Shown in pieces: positions 42,059 through 50,607 of a DNA stretch of 64,000 nucleotides (the stretch's first letter is position 1; each line of letters starts with the position of its first letter). The position numbers were made by a program, and so were the translations under genes. A model generated the notes under the pieces. It did not search any database. It had not been told where the DNA came from and saw only the letters and a program-made list of their open reading frames with translations. Source of the stretch: Clostridiales bacterium (GTDB lineage: Bacteria; Bacillota; Clostridia; Christensenellales; CAG-138); the NCBI GenBank assembly GCA_019416935.1, contig DXWI01000014.1, positions 1 through 64,000 of the forward strand. Direction: 5' to 3'.

Positions 42059-42193
42059 TGTCCGACTTCAAAAGAATTTGGTGTTTCCAAAGAAGCGATG
42101 TTGTGCGCTGCTAAGCACATCGGCTTCCAAAATTTGCAAATACTCAAGGACAGCCCCGTTTATATTACAAGAGTGGATTTGGAAAGCGAATGA
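42059..42193 (+). pseudogene. possible C-terminal gene remnant after tRNA-Ala
   Basis: The open frame encodes 'CPTSKEFGVSKEAMLCAAKH', then 'IGFQNLQILKDSPVYITRVD' and LESE before a stop. The segment reads like genuine protein (balanced composition, helix then strand) but lacks a start and ribosome binding site, and the tRNA terminator sits just upstream. I cannot identify the family. It may be the tail end of a lost mobile or regulatory gene. Confidence 0.3.
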
Positions 42194-42271
42194 TCCGGCG
42201 CGTGCGTCGCATGCCTTTGCTCCACCCTTGCAGTCATCTTCTGATGCGCCTGTCACACCCCCAAAAACGCT

Positions 42272-43042
42272 TTAGCACAGCGCATCTGCGAGCAATACAT
42301 TTTTCACAAGGGATTCGAGCTGTAGCTTTGAGGAACGCCCTCCTGTGGCATAGTCGAAAGCCGCGTTAGCGGCAGGGTGATAGTAATGCCCGTCCGCTTC
42401 GGCCTGTTTTCCGGCGGCAATCCCGTCTGTAAGCAGACCGATATTGTCGATGCGCTCTTGCTTAGGAATGGGGTTGAGAATCAGTCCGCCCGGCGGCTGC
42501 GGCAGTTTGCCGACAAATAGGGCGTCGACGGGAACATCGGCGCTTTGAAAGAGATACCCGGTACAGCGCCGCTCTCCTACACCATAGATCGTTACTCCGT
42601 GCTCCGCCAGCCAGGCAATGCTTGCCGGAATATCCAGCACATCCTTAAACGCGGTCGCAAGCAGCGTAACTGGTAGAGCCTGCAGCGCGGGCAGATCCGG
42701 GCAGAGCGATTCGGCGCGGATGTCGCCGATACCGCCGATACCGCAGCTGACTGCAAGCGGCAGTCCCATCATGTGGCAGACCGCCATTGTGCCCGATGCC
42801 GTAAGTGCGCCGCAGGCCCCTTCCGCCAGCACGGCGGGAAGACGCTCCCAGTCAATACGCAGGAGTCCTTCTGCCCTTCGCCTGAAGGGCAGAAAGCGCT
42901 CCATACCTCCGATACATATTTTTCCGCCATCCACCCAGACGATGTTCTCAAAATCGGATGGCCAGCTTGCCATAAGGGCGTCCTCGCTGATCGAAATAAG
43001 TCCATGGGCAAGCAAGGCGGATTCTGTCAGAAAAGAGGGCAT
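42272..43042 (-). CDS. pseudouridine-5'-phosphate glycosidase-like enzyme
   Basis: The ATG at 43042 overlaps the TAA of the binding-protein gene (TAATG); a TTG at 43051 is also possible. The 256-residue protein resembles PsuG: 'FLTESALLAHGLISISEDAL' (active-site Glu strand), 'GACGALTASGTMAVCHMMGL', 'CGIGGIGDIRAESLCPDLPA', 'VTLLATAFKDVLDIPASIAW' and 'LAEHGVTIYGVGERRCTGYL', with 'GGLILNPIP' later. It is shorter than typical PsuG (~300) at the N-terminus. PsuG cleaves the C-C glycosidic bond of pseudouridine monophosphate. It is the last gene of an ABC-importer operon. Confidence 0.8.
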   Translation of the reverse strand: MPSFLTESALLAHGLISISEDALMASWPSDFENIVWVDGGKICIGGMERFLPFRRRAEGLLRIDWERLPAVLAEGACGALTASGTMAVCHMMGLPLAVSCGIGGIGDIRAESLCPDLPALQALPVTLLATAFKDVLDIPASIAWLAEHGVTIYGVGERRCTGYLFQSADVPVDALFVGKLPQPPGGLILNPIPKQERIDNIGLLTDGIAAGKQAEADGHYYHPAANAAFDYATGGRSSKLQLESLVKNVLLADALC

Positions 43043-44163
43043 TATTTCCAACCTTCGAGATTGTTTACATTATCCACGTTGACGAGCGTGAGCGGCAGAT
43101 AGATGTAGCTTTCAAATGCCTGACCTTCGTTCAGCATGACGGCCATTTGCAGCGCCGCCCGCGTGTAGCGCTCGCTGGAGTAGCTCATGGAGCCGGTCAT
43201 AGCGCCGTTTTTGATGGCTTCGCGCGCATCGTTGGTAAAGTCAACGCCGTATACCAGCACGCCCTCTTTTCCTTCGGCTGCAAGCGCCTCGGAAACAGCA
43301 AGCGCCATGGTATCGTTGCAGCAGAAGATCCCTTTCAGGCCCGGATACTCCGTAACAAGAGCCTTGGCGGCATCATATGCCAGGGTCGCGTCCCAATCAC
43401 AGTTCTGCACTGCGACAAGTTCGATTCCCTCGGCAGCCTCAAGAATCTCCTTAGCACCCTTTGTACGCCCTTCGCTCTGACCGGCGCCGGCAAGACCGGA
43501 GATGATGGCGACCTGACCGCCTTCAGGCAGGCGTGCGATCATATCTTTGGCAACGGTCTGGCCCTGCTCAGCAAAATCAACCGTGATTTTTGCATCCAGA
43601 TGGCCGCCTGCTTCCTCGAGCGCCGCCACATCGACACCGGGGCCAAGGTTGATAACTTTGACGCCGTTCTCGTTGCACTTTACAATGCCGGGGATCAGAT
43701 TGGTTCCATCGATCGGGGAGACGATGATCACGTCGTAATCCATATCCGCCATGGTCATCAAAACATCAAGCTGTGAAGAGGTATCGCCTTCGGTAGTACC
43801 GGTCTGCACATCGATTGAAATGCCCATATCCGCGCCGGCAGCTTCATAACACTCCTTCATGTTTACCCAGAAGGCGTTGGTCAGCGAAATTACGACCGCA
43901 CCAACCTTGATGTCGCCGAAGCTCTCGGGCATAATGCCGATCTGCGCCTCCATTGCGGCGTCAAACTCGGCGTAGAGCTGCTTTACGGTTTTCGAAATAC
44001 TGTCGTCGGTTTCCAGTGCTGAAGTTTCGGGAGCAGCGGTGTCTTCTGGTTCTGCAGTTGCAGCCGGCACCTCTGTCGGGGTTGATGGTTCCGTAGGGGC
44101 GGCACAGCCAAAAGCAGTGAGCGCAAGGAGAAGAGACAGGAGAATGGTTACGAGTTTTTTCAT
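43042..44163 (-). CDS. sugar/nucleoside ABC transporter substrate-binding lipoprotein (RbsB-like)
   Basis: This 373-residue protein has a lipoprotein signal, 'LLSLLLALTAFGCAAP' with lipobox Cys-20, then a Pro/Thr/Glu-rich linker. The periplasmic-binding fold follows ('VGAVVISLTNAFWVNMKECY', 'YDVIIVSPIDGTNLIPGIVK', 'GIFCCNDTMALAVSEALAAE', 'YGVDFTNDAREAIKNGAMTG'). It belongs to Peripla_BP_4 proteins that bind pentoses or nucleosides. The downstream PsuG-like gene hints at pseudouridine or a related C-nucleoside as ligand. Confidence 0.88.
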   Translation of the reverse strand: MKKLVTILLSLLLALTAFGCAAPTEPSTPTEVPAATAEPEDTAAPETSALETDDSISKTVKQLYAEFDAAMEAQIGIMPESFGDIKVGAVVISLTNAFWVNMKECYEAAGADMGISIDVQTGTTEGDTSSQLDVLMTMADMDYDVIIVSPIDGTNLIPGIVKCNENGVKVINLGPGVDVAALEEAGGHLDAKITVDFAEQGQTVAKDMIARLPEGGQVAIISGLAGAGQSEGRTKGAKEILEAAEGIELVAVQNCDWDATLAYDAAKALVTEYPGLKGIFCCNDTMALAVSEALAAEGKEGVLVYGVDFTNDAREAIKNGAMTGSMSYSSERYTRAALQMAVMLNEGQAFESYIYLPLTLVNVDNVNNLEGWK

Positions 44164-44261
44164 TTTTTCCCTCCAATGAATAGGTTATCTATGTATACCC
44201 TTAGCGAACAAGGGGGACATAGCCTCAGGGCGATCAGGCCCGGGCAGCACATTTCCGTTCC

Positions 44262-45218
44262 TCATATGATGCAGGTACGGCGTTCCCTGATTTCGGCAAT
44301 TCCTACTGCGATGAGCAGCAATGCGCCGGTGATAAACTGCTGATAGTATGATGATACGCTCATGATGGTCAGGCCGTTTCTGATCAATCCCAGCAAAAAC
44401 ACGGCAACAATTGTGCCGAACAGACTAGCTCTGCCGCCATGCAGGGCAGTACCGCCCATGATAACGGCGCATATCGCGTCCATTTCCATATTAAGCCCGG
44501 CATTCGCTTCGGCGGAATTGAGACGGGCCGTGATGATGATGCCGGCAAGAGCCGCCATCAGCCCGGAGAATGCAAAGGCACTGATGCGGTATTTGCCCGT
44601 AGATATTCCTGCGCGATGGAGCGCGCTGGCGTTGCCGCCGAGCGCTTTGATGTAATGTCCCCAGCGCATATAGCAGAACAGCGGAATCAGAACGAGGATC
44701 ACGACAAATGCAATCAACACGCCCGATTCCATTTGAAGCACGTCGCCGCAGCCAAAACTGCGAAAGTCCTGCGGCAGCTTTGTGATCGGGATACCTGACG
44801 TAATGATAAGGGAAAGGCCGCGGTACATAAATGAGGTTGACAGCGTAATGATCAGTGCATTGATACGGGTCACATGCACAAGCCATCCGGAAATGACGCC
44901 CATAATCACGCCTGCAGACAGGGAGATGAACAGACAAGCCCAAACGGGCAGTCCTGCTTTTAACGCTCTGGCCATGAGAATGGCGGACAGGGACAGAACG
45001 GAGCCAACCGAGAGATCGATGGCACCGGTAGAAATGACGCACATCATGCCTACGGCAAGGATCAGGCGGTAAGAGGTTGCCTCAAGGATATTAACCACAT
45101 TTTTGATGGAAAAAAACGAATTTGTTTTGAAGGATAGAAATCCCATGACGAGCAGGCAAACGCCGATCAGCAACAGGCCGGTGGCATTTGCGCGACGCCA
45201 ATTCCGAAGCCGCGTCAT
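44262..45218 (-). CDS. ABC transporter permease (RbsC-like)
   Basis: This 318-residue polytopic protein has 8-9 membrane helices. 'SVGSVLSLSAILMARALKAG', 'ALGGNASALHRAGISTGKYR' (EAA-like cytoplasmic loop with 'GGN..AA..sGI') and 'AVIMGGTALHGGRASLFGTI' are RbsC/BPD_transp_2 hallmarks. Its start overlaps the ATPase stop by 4 bp. A ~98-bp gap separates it from the lipoprotein gene. Confidence 0.9.
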   Translation of the reverse strand: MTRLRNWRRANATGLLLIGVCLLVMGFLSFKTNSFFSIKNVVNILEATSYRLILAVGMMCVISTGAIDLSVGSVLSLSAILMARALKAGLPVWACLFISLSAGVIMGVISGWLVHVTRINALIITLSTSFMYRGLSLIITSGIPITKLPQDFRSFGCGDVLQMESGVLIAFVVILVLIPLFCYMRWGHYIKALGGNASALHRAGISTGKYRISAFAFSGLMAALAGIIITARLNSAEANAGLNMEMDAICAVIMGGTALHGGRASLFGTIVAVFLLGLIRNGLTIMSVSSYYQQFITGALLLIAVGIAEIRERRTCII

Positions 45219-45958
45219 GAGAGGCCTCCTTCCTCACGTTTCAACAGAAGCGATTGAATCGCTTCCAACGGCATATCGGCCGTTTGCGTCTGCGCTATGC
45301 ACCTGCCGGCACGGAACACATAAATGTAGTCCGCAAGGCTGTAGACCTGGTGCAGGTTATGGCTGATGAGAAGCTGCGTCATTCCTTCGTCACGGAATTT
45401 TCGGAACAGATCCAGCGCCCTGTGGCTTTCCTCAATGCCCATGGCAGCGGTCGGTTCGTCCAGTAGCAAGAGCTTACCGGGATTCAGCAGCGCGCGTGCA
45501 ATCGCAACGCCCTGCCGCTGGCCGCCGGAGAGGTTGCTAACGGGTTCGTTCAGGTCAGGGATCTCCACATGCAGCCTTTTGAGCAGCAAGGCTGATTGCT
45601 TCTCCATTGCCCTTCGATATAAAAAAGGGCCTTTCATGATTTCGGCACCCAGGAAAATGTTCTCGATGCTGTTTTTACAGTTATCCAATGCCAGATCCTG
45701 ATATACGGTGCGAACACCAAGTTGTATCGCTTTGTGTGCGGTGAGAGAGGAAACAGTCCTCCCATCGATGACAATGCTGCCGCTATCCGGCACGAGCATG
45801 CCTGAGATAATCTTGATCAATGTTGATTTCCCTGAGCCGTTATCACCAACGACAGCAGTAATGCTGCCGCGCTGTACCGCAAGTGAAATGCCTCTCAGTG
45901 CGACAATATGTCCAAAACTTTTTGTGATAGATTGCGTTTTCAGAACTGCAGAATGCAA
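45215..45958 (-). CDS. ABC transporter ATP-binding protein (single-domain RbsA-like)
   Basis: Starts at TTG 45958, seven bases after GGAGG; no ATG fits. The 247-residue protein has Walker A 'VVGDNGSGKSTLIKII', signature 'VSNLSGGQRQGVAIARALL', Walker B 'KLLLLDEPTAAMG' and the H-loop 'LLISHNLHQVYSLADYIYVF'. It has one ATPase domain, whereas classic RbsA has two, so it must dimerise. It is the first gene of the importer/PsuG-like operon. Confidence 0.9.
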   Translation of the reverse strand: MHSAVLKTQSITKSFGHIVALRGISLAVQRGSITAVVGDNGSGKSTLIKIISGMLVPDSGSIVIDGRTVSSLTAHKAIQLGVRTVYQDLALDNCKNSIENIFLGAEIMKGPFLYRRAMEKQSALLLKRLHVEIPDLNEPVSNLSGGQRQGVAIARALLNPGKLLLLDEPTAAMGIEESHRALDLFRKFRDEGMTQLLISHNLHQVYSLADYIYVFRAGRCIAQTQTADMPLEAIQSLLLKREEGGLS

Positions 45959-45996
45959 GCGTTATCCTCCATTGAAAACAACGAATGATTGCTTGC

Positions 45997-46025
45997 ATTA
46001 TAAACATTGTCGTCGTTTCAGTCAA
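45997..46025 (-). promoter_or_regulatory. promoter of the ABC importer / PsuG-like operon
   Basis: Minus strand: TTGACT (46020-46025), 17-bp spacer, TATAAT (45997-46002). The expected start is near 45990 and the leader about 30 nt with GGAGG before the TTG start codon. No obvious operator palindrome overlaps it. Confidence 0.8.
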
Positions 46026-46047
46026 GCACTAAATTTGCCATAATAAG

Positions 46048-46082
46048 AAAAGTGGCTAACCAAGCCACTTTCTTTGCTTTTT
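46048..46082 (+). terminator. hairpin with T-rich tail, orphan terminator
   Basis: AAAGTGGCT, loop AACCA, AGCCACTTT, followed by TCTTTGCTTTTT on the plus strand. No plus-strand gene precedes it, so it may be left from a lost gene or protect the minus-strand promoter from read-through. Confidence 0.45.
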
Positions 46083-46314
46083 GGGGTAATGCGGATGAGG
46101 GGGCGTTCTGCCGAATTGTTCAAAAAGGTCGATCTGAAAGATGCTGCGTATCAAACACATGAGGATGGGCGCACAAAAGCGCATCGCGAGAGTAAACTTT
46201 TGTCGGATTTGGTCGATTGTGTGCAAACGCCTTGCTATTCGATTATCAAAATATTACAATTCTGTTAACAACTCGAAACCAGCCCAAATAAAAAACCACA
46301 GGGAGGAAACGGTC

Positions 46315-46464
46315 ATGGGTAAAACGGAACGACTATTGCTTTCACTTGGTATGGATTCTGAGCACGACGGGTATAAGAAGGCAGTCGCGATACTGCGCAT
46401 TTTGATAGACGGGGGAGACAGGGCGGCGGATTACTCCGCCGCCCTGTGTTTTGTGAGTATTTGA
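46315..46464 (+). CDS. small ORF resembling the start of a Spo0A C-terminal domain
   Basis: The ATG at 46315 has GGGAGG nine bases upstream. The 49-residue product starts MGKTERLLLSLGMDSEHDGY and continues 'KKAVAILRILID'. The spacing 'll..lG.....GY..a..il' resembles the first helices of Spo0A C-terminal DNA-binding domains, but the rest of the domain is absent. The last ~14 codons lie in a perfect hairpin (46418-46447). It could be a truncated regulator or a leader peptide. Low confidence. Confidence 0.35.
   Translation: MGKTERLLLSLGMDSEHDGYKKAVAILRILIDGGDRAADYSAALCFVSI
46418..46453 (+). terminator. perfect 13-bp hairpin with short T-rich tail
   Basis: ACAGGGCGGCGGA, loop TTAC, TCCGCCGCCCTGT, then GTTTTG. 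It overlaps the end of the 49-codon ORF. It is stable enough to terminate plus-strand transcription. Confidence 0.6.
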
Positions 46465-46689
46465 GCTTTCCCGTCGGGAGCAGGCTCCAGAACCGGCCGA
46501 TCCCGGCAGCGCTGCGCCGATCCGGTGGGCTGCGCTCATCCGTTGCAAACGCCGCTTCCTTTGCCGGTATCCCCGGGATAGCGCGGGCAGCGCATCCGGC
46601 TGTTTGCCGAACACCGCTCGGTGAATACAGATTTTGCAATGCAGCAAAGCGCCCGCGCGATTTGAGCCCGCAATACCTGTTTGAAGCGA

Positions 46690-47412
46690 TCAGTTGCCGA
46701 GGCGCACGAGATCAAAGCAGAATTCAAAGATCGCATCCCGGTGCGCCGACATGACTTCGCCGATGCCGAGATCCGTGACCTCGCCGGTCATACCGGTGCC
46801 ATAGTTGGCGATGACGCCGATGGCGGCGTAGCGCATATCGAGGTCGCGCGCCAGCGGCGCTTCGGGAATAATGGTCATGCCGATCGTCTGTGCGCCAAGC
46901 ATGCGCAGCATGCGCACCTCTGCTGCGGTTTCAAAGCGCGGCCCCTCGGTGCAGGCATAGGTGACGCGTCCCGCATAGGGAATGCCGCGCTGGAGGATCA
47001 TGCGTTCGAGCAGGTCGTTGAGCTGTGTGGAAAAAACCTCCTCCATTCCCGTGTGCAGCGCCAGCCGGTGCTCCCGGTCAAAGGAGGAAGGACGGGATTT
47101 TGTAAAGTCGATGAAGTCGGACAGCAGACAGAGACTGCCGAGCTTGTGCGTGTAATCACAGGTTCCCACCGAGGTGATGCCCACCACATGCGTCGTTCCG
47201 AAGCAATGCAGCGCATAGATGTTGGCGCGGTAATTGATTTCGCCGGGGTCGCGGCGGTACACCACGCCATGCCGGGACAGGAAGAAAAACTCGTGTCCAT
47301 CTACTGCTGCGCGGAATACAACCACATCACCGTACGGGGTGGAGACAGCCTCTTCCCGATAGGGAATGGGCAGCGTTTCGATGTTGGTGCCGCCAATGAT
47401 TGCAAATTTCAT
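46690..47412 (-). CDS. 5'-methylthioadenosine phosphorylase-like purine nucleoside phosphorylase
   Basis: Start chosen at ATG 47412 (MKFAIIGGTNIETLPIPYRE). The 240-residue protein is of the MTAP/PNP (PNP_UDP_1) family: phosphate loop 'FAIIGGTNIE', 'FFFLSRHGVVYRRDPGEINY' with 'SRHG' and 'P..INYRAN', 'VVGITSVGTCDYTHKLGSLC' and 'YACTEGPRFETAAEVRMLRM' (TEGPRFET). 'GMTIIPEAPLARDLDMRYAA' replaces the usual 'GMT..PEa.LArE'. It splits methylthioadenosine or a related purine nucleoside in salvage. It stands alone. Confidence 0.88.
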   Translation of the reverse strand: MKFAIIGGTNIETLPIPYREEAVSTPYGDVVVFRAAVDGHEFFFLSRHGVVYRRDPGEINYRANIYALHCFGTTHVVGITSVGTCDYTHKLGSLCLLSDFIDFTKSRPSSFDREHRLALHTGMEEVFSTQLNDLLERMILQRGIPYAGRVTYACTEGPRFETAAEVRMLRMLGAQTIGMTIIPEAPLARDLDMRYAAIGVIANYGTGMTGEVTDLGIGEVMSAHRDAIFEFCFDLVRLGN

Positions 47413-47594
47413 GATCCTTGCCCTCCGATTGGATGATACCCAGAGTGAAATGCTGTTATTTTTAAGTATATCACAGCGGAAGGGAAAAGGGTAGTAGCCA
47501 AAGGCAAAACCGGTCGAAGCAGCGCGCAATATGAAAAAATCGTGGAAGCAAAAGAGGAATTATGGTATGATGCTACAAAACGGAGGATGAAATA

Positions 47595-48104
47595 TTGCCG
47601 GTGAACATACGGACGGGGGCGGAATCGGACGTTCCCCGCCTGACGGAGATCTACAACGCGGAGGTGCTTGGCAGCATCGCCACATTCGATACCGTGGAAC
47701 GAACGGAAACGGAGCGCATGCAATGGTTTCGCGCACACGGCGCTGCATACGGCGCTGCGCGCTATCCGCTTCTCGTCGCGGAGATGGATGGGTGGGTCGC
47801 TGGCTACGCCTCGCTCTCGCCCTATCGGCCGCACGACGCGTATGCCTCCACAGCCGAGCTTTCGGTCTATGTGGATGCGCGCTGCCGGGGAAGGGGCATT
47901 GCGTCACGGCTGCTGGAAGCCATTTTGCGGCAGGCCCGCGCCTGCGGCGAGCTGCATGTGATCGTTTCCGTGATTGCCGGCGGGAACGAGGCGAGCGTTC
48001 GCCTGCACGAACGGTTCGGCTTTCGCTGCGGCGGCACGCTGCCGCAGGTCGGCTTCAAGCACGGCGCCTATCGCGATATCGTGCAGTATTATTTGCTTGT
48101 ATAA
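47595..48104 (+). CDS. phosphinothricin-type GNAT N-acetyltransferase
   Basis: The TTG at 47595 is the start, eight bases from GGAGG; no in-frame ATG is near. The 169-residue protein begins 'PVNIRTGAESDVPRLTEIYN' and has 'SIATFDTVERTETERMQWF' and 'AELSVYVDARCRGRGIASRL', with the acetyl-CoA loop R-G-x-G-I-A. It ends 'ERFGFRCGGTLPQVGFKHGA' and 'YRDIVQYY'. This is the PAT/YncA family that acetylates small amines. It is directly upstream of malic enzyme, probably co-transcribed. Confidence 0.85.
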   Translation: MPVNIRTGAESDVPRLTEIYNAEVLGSIATFDTVERTETERMQWFRAHGAAYGAARYPLLVAEMDGWVAGYASLSPYRPHDAYASTAELSVYVDARCRGRGIASRLLEAILRQARACGELHVIVSVIAGGNEASVRLHERFGFRCGGTLPQVGFKHGAYRDIVQYYLLV

Positions 48105-48123
48105 AGGAAGGACAACAACACCA

Positions 48124-49299
48124 ATGGATTATGCGAAAGAATCGTTAAGGCTGCACGAGCAGTGGAAGGGAAAGATCGAAATCGTGCCGCGCGTGCAGAC
48201 GGGGACGCGCGAGGAACTGGCGCTTGCCTATACGCCGGGCGTGGCGGCGCCCTGCCTTGCGATCGAGAAGGATGTGGACAACAGCTATGCGCTCACGCGC
48301 CGCCATAACCTCTGTCTTGTCGTGACGGATGGCAGTGCGGTGCTGGGCCTCGGCAACATCGGACCGGAGGCCAGCATGCCGGTCATGGAGGGAAAGTGCG
48401 TGCTGTTCAAGGCGTTCGGCGGCGTGGATGCGTTCCCGCTGTGCGTGCGGACGCAGGATGTGGATGAATTCGTGCATACCGTGAGTCTGCTCGCGGGCAG
48501 CTTCGGCGGGATCAATCTGGAGGATATTGCCGCGCCCCGTTGCTTTGAGATTGAGCGAAAGCTCAAACAGCAGTGCGATATCCCCGTGTTCCATGACGAC
48601 CAGCACGGAACCGCGATTACGGTTCTTGCCGGCATGCTCAATGCGCTGCGCGTGGTAGGGAAGCGGATTGAGCAGGTGCGCATCGTCATCAACGGCGCGG
48701 GCGCCGCCGGCATCTCCATCGGCAAGATGCTGCTGCAAGCCGGCGTGGGGAGTCTCACGATGTGCGACCGCATGGGCATCCTTTGCCAAGGGCAGCCGGA
48801 GGGCCTGACGCAGGCGCAGATCGATATGGCGGCGATAACGAACCGCGAACGCCTCACCGGAACGCTGGCCGACGCGCTGCGCGGGGCGGACGCGTTTGTC
48901 GGCGTTTCCGCGCCCAACCTTGTGACGGCGGATATGGTTCGAACGATGGCGGATGCTCCGATCGTATTCGCATGCGCCAACCCCTCGCCGGAGATTCTGC
49001 CGGAGGAGGCGAAGCGCGGCGGCGCGGCGGTGGTTGCAACGGGCAGGAGCGATTATCCAAATCAGATCAACAACGTGCTGGTATTCCCCGGCGTGTTCCG
49101 CGGCGCGCTCGACGTTCGCGCGAGCGACATCAACGAGCCGATGAAGCTGGCGGCGGCCTATGCGCTGTCAGAATTGATAACAGACGAGGCGTTGAACGCG
49201 GAGAACATCATTCCGGCTGCGTTTGATCCGCGCGTGGGGAAAGCGGTGGCCGCAGCGGTCGCCGCGGCAGCGCGGGAGAGCGGTGTCGCGCGCCTGTAA
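48124..49299 (+). CDS. NAD(P)-dependent malic enzyme
   Basis: Start chosen at ATG 48124 (MDYAKESLRLHEQWKGKIEI), with AAAGGAAGG upstream. The 391-residue protein is the short bacterial malic enzyme. 'ELALAYTPGVAAPCLAIEKD' carries the catalytic Tyr, 'VVTDGSAVLGLGNIGPEASM' and 'GKCVLFKAFGGVDAFPLCV' the catalytic Lys region, and 'CDIPVFHDDQHGTAITVLAG' the metal ligands. The Rossmann loop is 'VINGAGAAGISIG'. It oxidatively decarboxylates malate to pyruvate. Confidence 0.93.
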   Translation: MDYAKESLRLHEQWKGKIEIVPRVQTGTREELALAYTPGVAAPCLAIEKDVDNSYALTRRHNLCLVVTDGSAVLGLGNIGPEASMPVMEGKCVLFKAFGGVDAFPLCVRTQDVDEFVHTVSLLAGSFGGINLEDIAAPRCFEIERKLKQQCDIPVFHDDQHGTAITVLAGMLNALRVVGKRIEQVRIVINGAGAAGISIGKMLLQAGVGSLTMCDRMGILCQGQPEGLTQAQIDMAAITNRERLTGTLADALRGADAFVGVSAPNLVTADMVRTMADAPIVFACANPSPEILPEEAKRGGAAVVATGRSDYPNQINNVLVFPGVFRGALDVRASDINEPMKLAAAYALSELITDEALNAENIIPAAFDPRVGKAVAAAVAAAARESGVARL

Positions 49300-49407
49300 G
49301 ACCCTCACGAAACGATGGGGCAAATGTGAATTTTGTACATATGCTGGTGTAACCGGGCGAAAATATGATATAATAATCCAGAATATCTGATGAACAGAGA
49401 GGATCGT

Positions 49408-50541
49408 ATGGATCATAAACATGCTTGCAGAACCGGGGCAAAGCTTTTGTCTTTGCTGCTGGCGGCGGCGACGCTTGCGGGCTGCGGCAACGCCGTGACC
49501 GCCAACGGACCGACGCCGAGCCCGGAACCCTCGGCCACACCGCGGCCGGTACAGGTCGTTTCCCTTGATGTGCCGGAAACAACCCTGCCGCCCGCGCCCA
49601 CGATTACACCGACGCCGGTTCCGGTGGAAACGCCGATTCCGTTTTCTTATTATGCGCCTACGGTGAACATGTCCTTTGAAGAACTGGTGGGCAGCTTGAA
49701 CGATGTCAACAAGGAGGCTAAGGAACTGCTTGCCGCCGGATATCCGGATCCGGACACCTATTATATCATCGTGGACGTCTATTGGCAGGTCGTGATGGTG
49801 TACAGAAAGGGAGCGGACGGCAAGCCGGACTATAACCAGCCGGTGCGCTATATGCTCTGTTCTACCGGCGATCCGAAGGTCGGCAGCGAAACGGCCCGCG
49901 GCATCTTTGAGATGAAGAAACCGCGCGTGCGGTTCGGTCAGTTTTTGAGCGGTGAAACCGGTCAGTACTGGTCGCTGATCCGCAGCCGCACCTATTTCCA
50001 TTCCATTCTGTACACGAAGGATAAGGATGTTTCATCCTATGATATCGATGTGTACAACAAGCTCGGCAGCAAGGCGTCGCACGCCTGCATCCGCTTGACG
50101 GTGCCCGATGCGCGCTGGATTTTTTACAATATTGCCTATGGAACGATCTGCGAGATCCGCGATGGCAGCAAGTCGGACGCGAACACCCAGAGCATCCGCA
50201 GCCAGCTGATTTTGCCGCCGGCGCAAAAGGGCCTGCGGCTCAAGGCGGGCGAAGCGCCATGGACGGACAACTGGACCATCGAGAGCGTTCCGCATGAGAT
50301 CGAATACAAGTATGAGGCGCCGCCGCGTCCCGCCGAGGATGATGATGATGGCGACGACGACGCCGATCCGGGCGAGCTGGTCACACCGGCGCCCGGCGGA
50401 TCGGACCCCGGCGAGCTGATTACGCCGCCGCCGCTGGAACCGGCGCCCAGCGAGCCCACCGCCGCACCGGCGCCGACGGAGGACAGCACGCCCGAAACCG
50501 AGCCGTCCGGCGGCGATACGTCCGGCGGCGAAGGCGCATAA
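49408..50541 (+). CDS. L,D-transpeptidase (YkuD-type) lipoprotein
   Basis: Start chosen at ATG 49408 (MDHKHACRTGAKLLSLLLAA), six bases from GAGAGG. The 377-residue protein has a lipoprotein signal ending 'LAGCGNA' and a Pro/Thr-rich stalk (~30-80). The YkuD catalytic domain (~110-255) has 'TYYIIVDVYWQVVMVYRKGA', 'HSILYTKDKD' and the active site 'KLGSKASHACIRLTVPDARW', where Cys is preceded by SHA instead of the usual SHG. The C-terminal ~80 residues are Pro/Asp/Glu-rich and probably disordered. It cross-links or anchors in peptidoglycan. Confidence 0.88.
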   Translation: MDHKHACRTGAKLLSLLLAAATLAGCGNAVTANGPTPSPEPSATPRPVQVVSLDVPETTLPPAPTITPTPVPVETPIPFSYYAPTVNMSFEELVGSLNDVNKEAKELLAAGYPDPDTYYIIVDVYWQVVMVYRKGADGKPDYNQPVRYMLCSTGDPKVGSETARGIFEMKKPRVRFGQFLSGETGQYWSLIRSRTYFHSILYTKDKDVSSYDIDVYNKLGSKASHACIRLTVPDARWIFYNIAYGTICEIRDGSKSDANTQSIRSQLILPPAQKGLRLKAGEAPWTDNWTIESVPHEIEYKYEAPPRPAEDDDDGDDDADPGELVTPAPGGSDPGELITPPPLEPAPSEPTAAPAPTEDSTPETEPSGGDTSGGEGA

Positions 50542-50550
50542 CGACATAGA

Positions 50551-50577
50551 GGATGTGGGCAACTACCCGCATCCTTT
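50551..50577 (+). terminator. hairpin after the L,D-transpeptidase gene
   Basis: GGATGTGGG, loop, CCCGCATCC, followed by TTT. A moderate intrinsic terminator with a short T-tract. Confidence 0.6.
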
Positions 50578-50607
50578 CCGTATACCCTGAACAGAAAGGA
50601 TGGTTTC

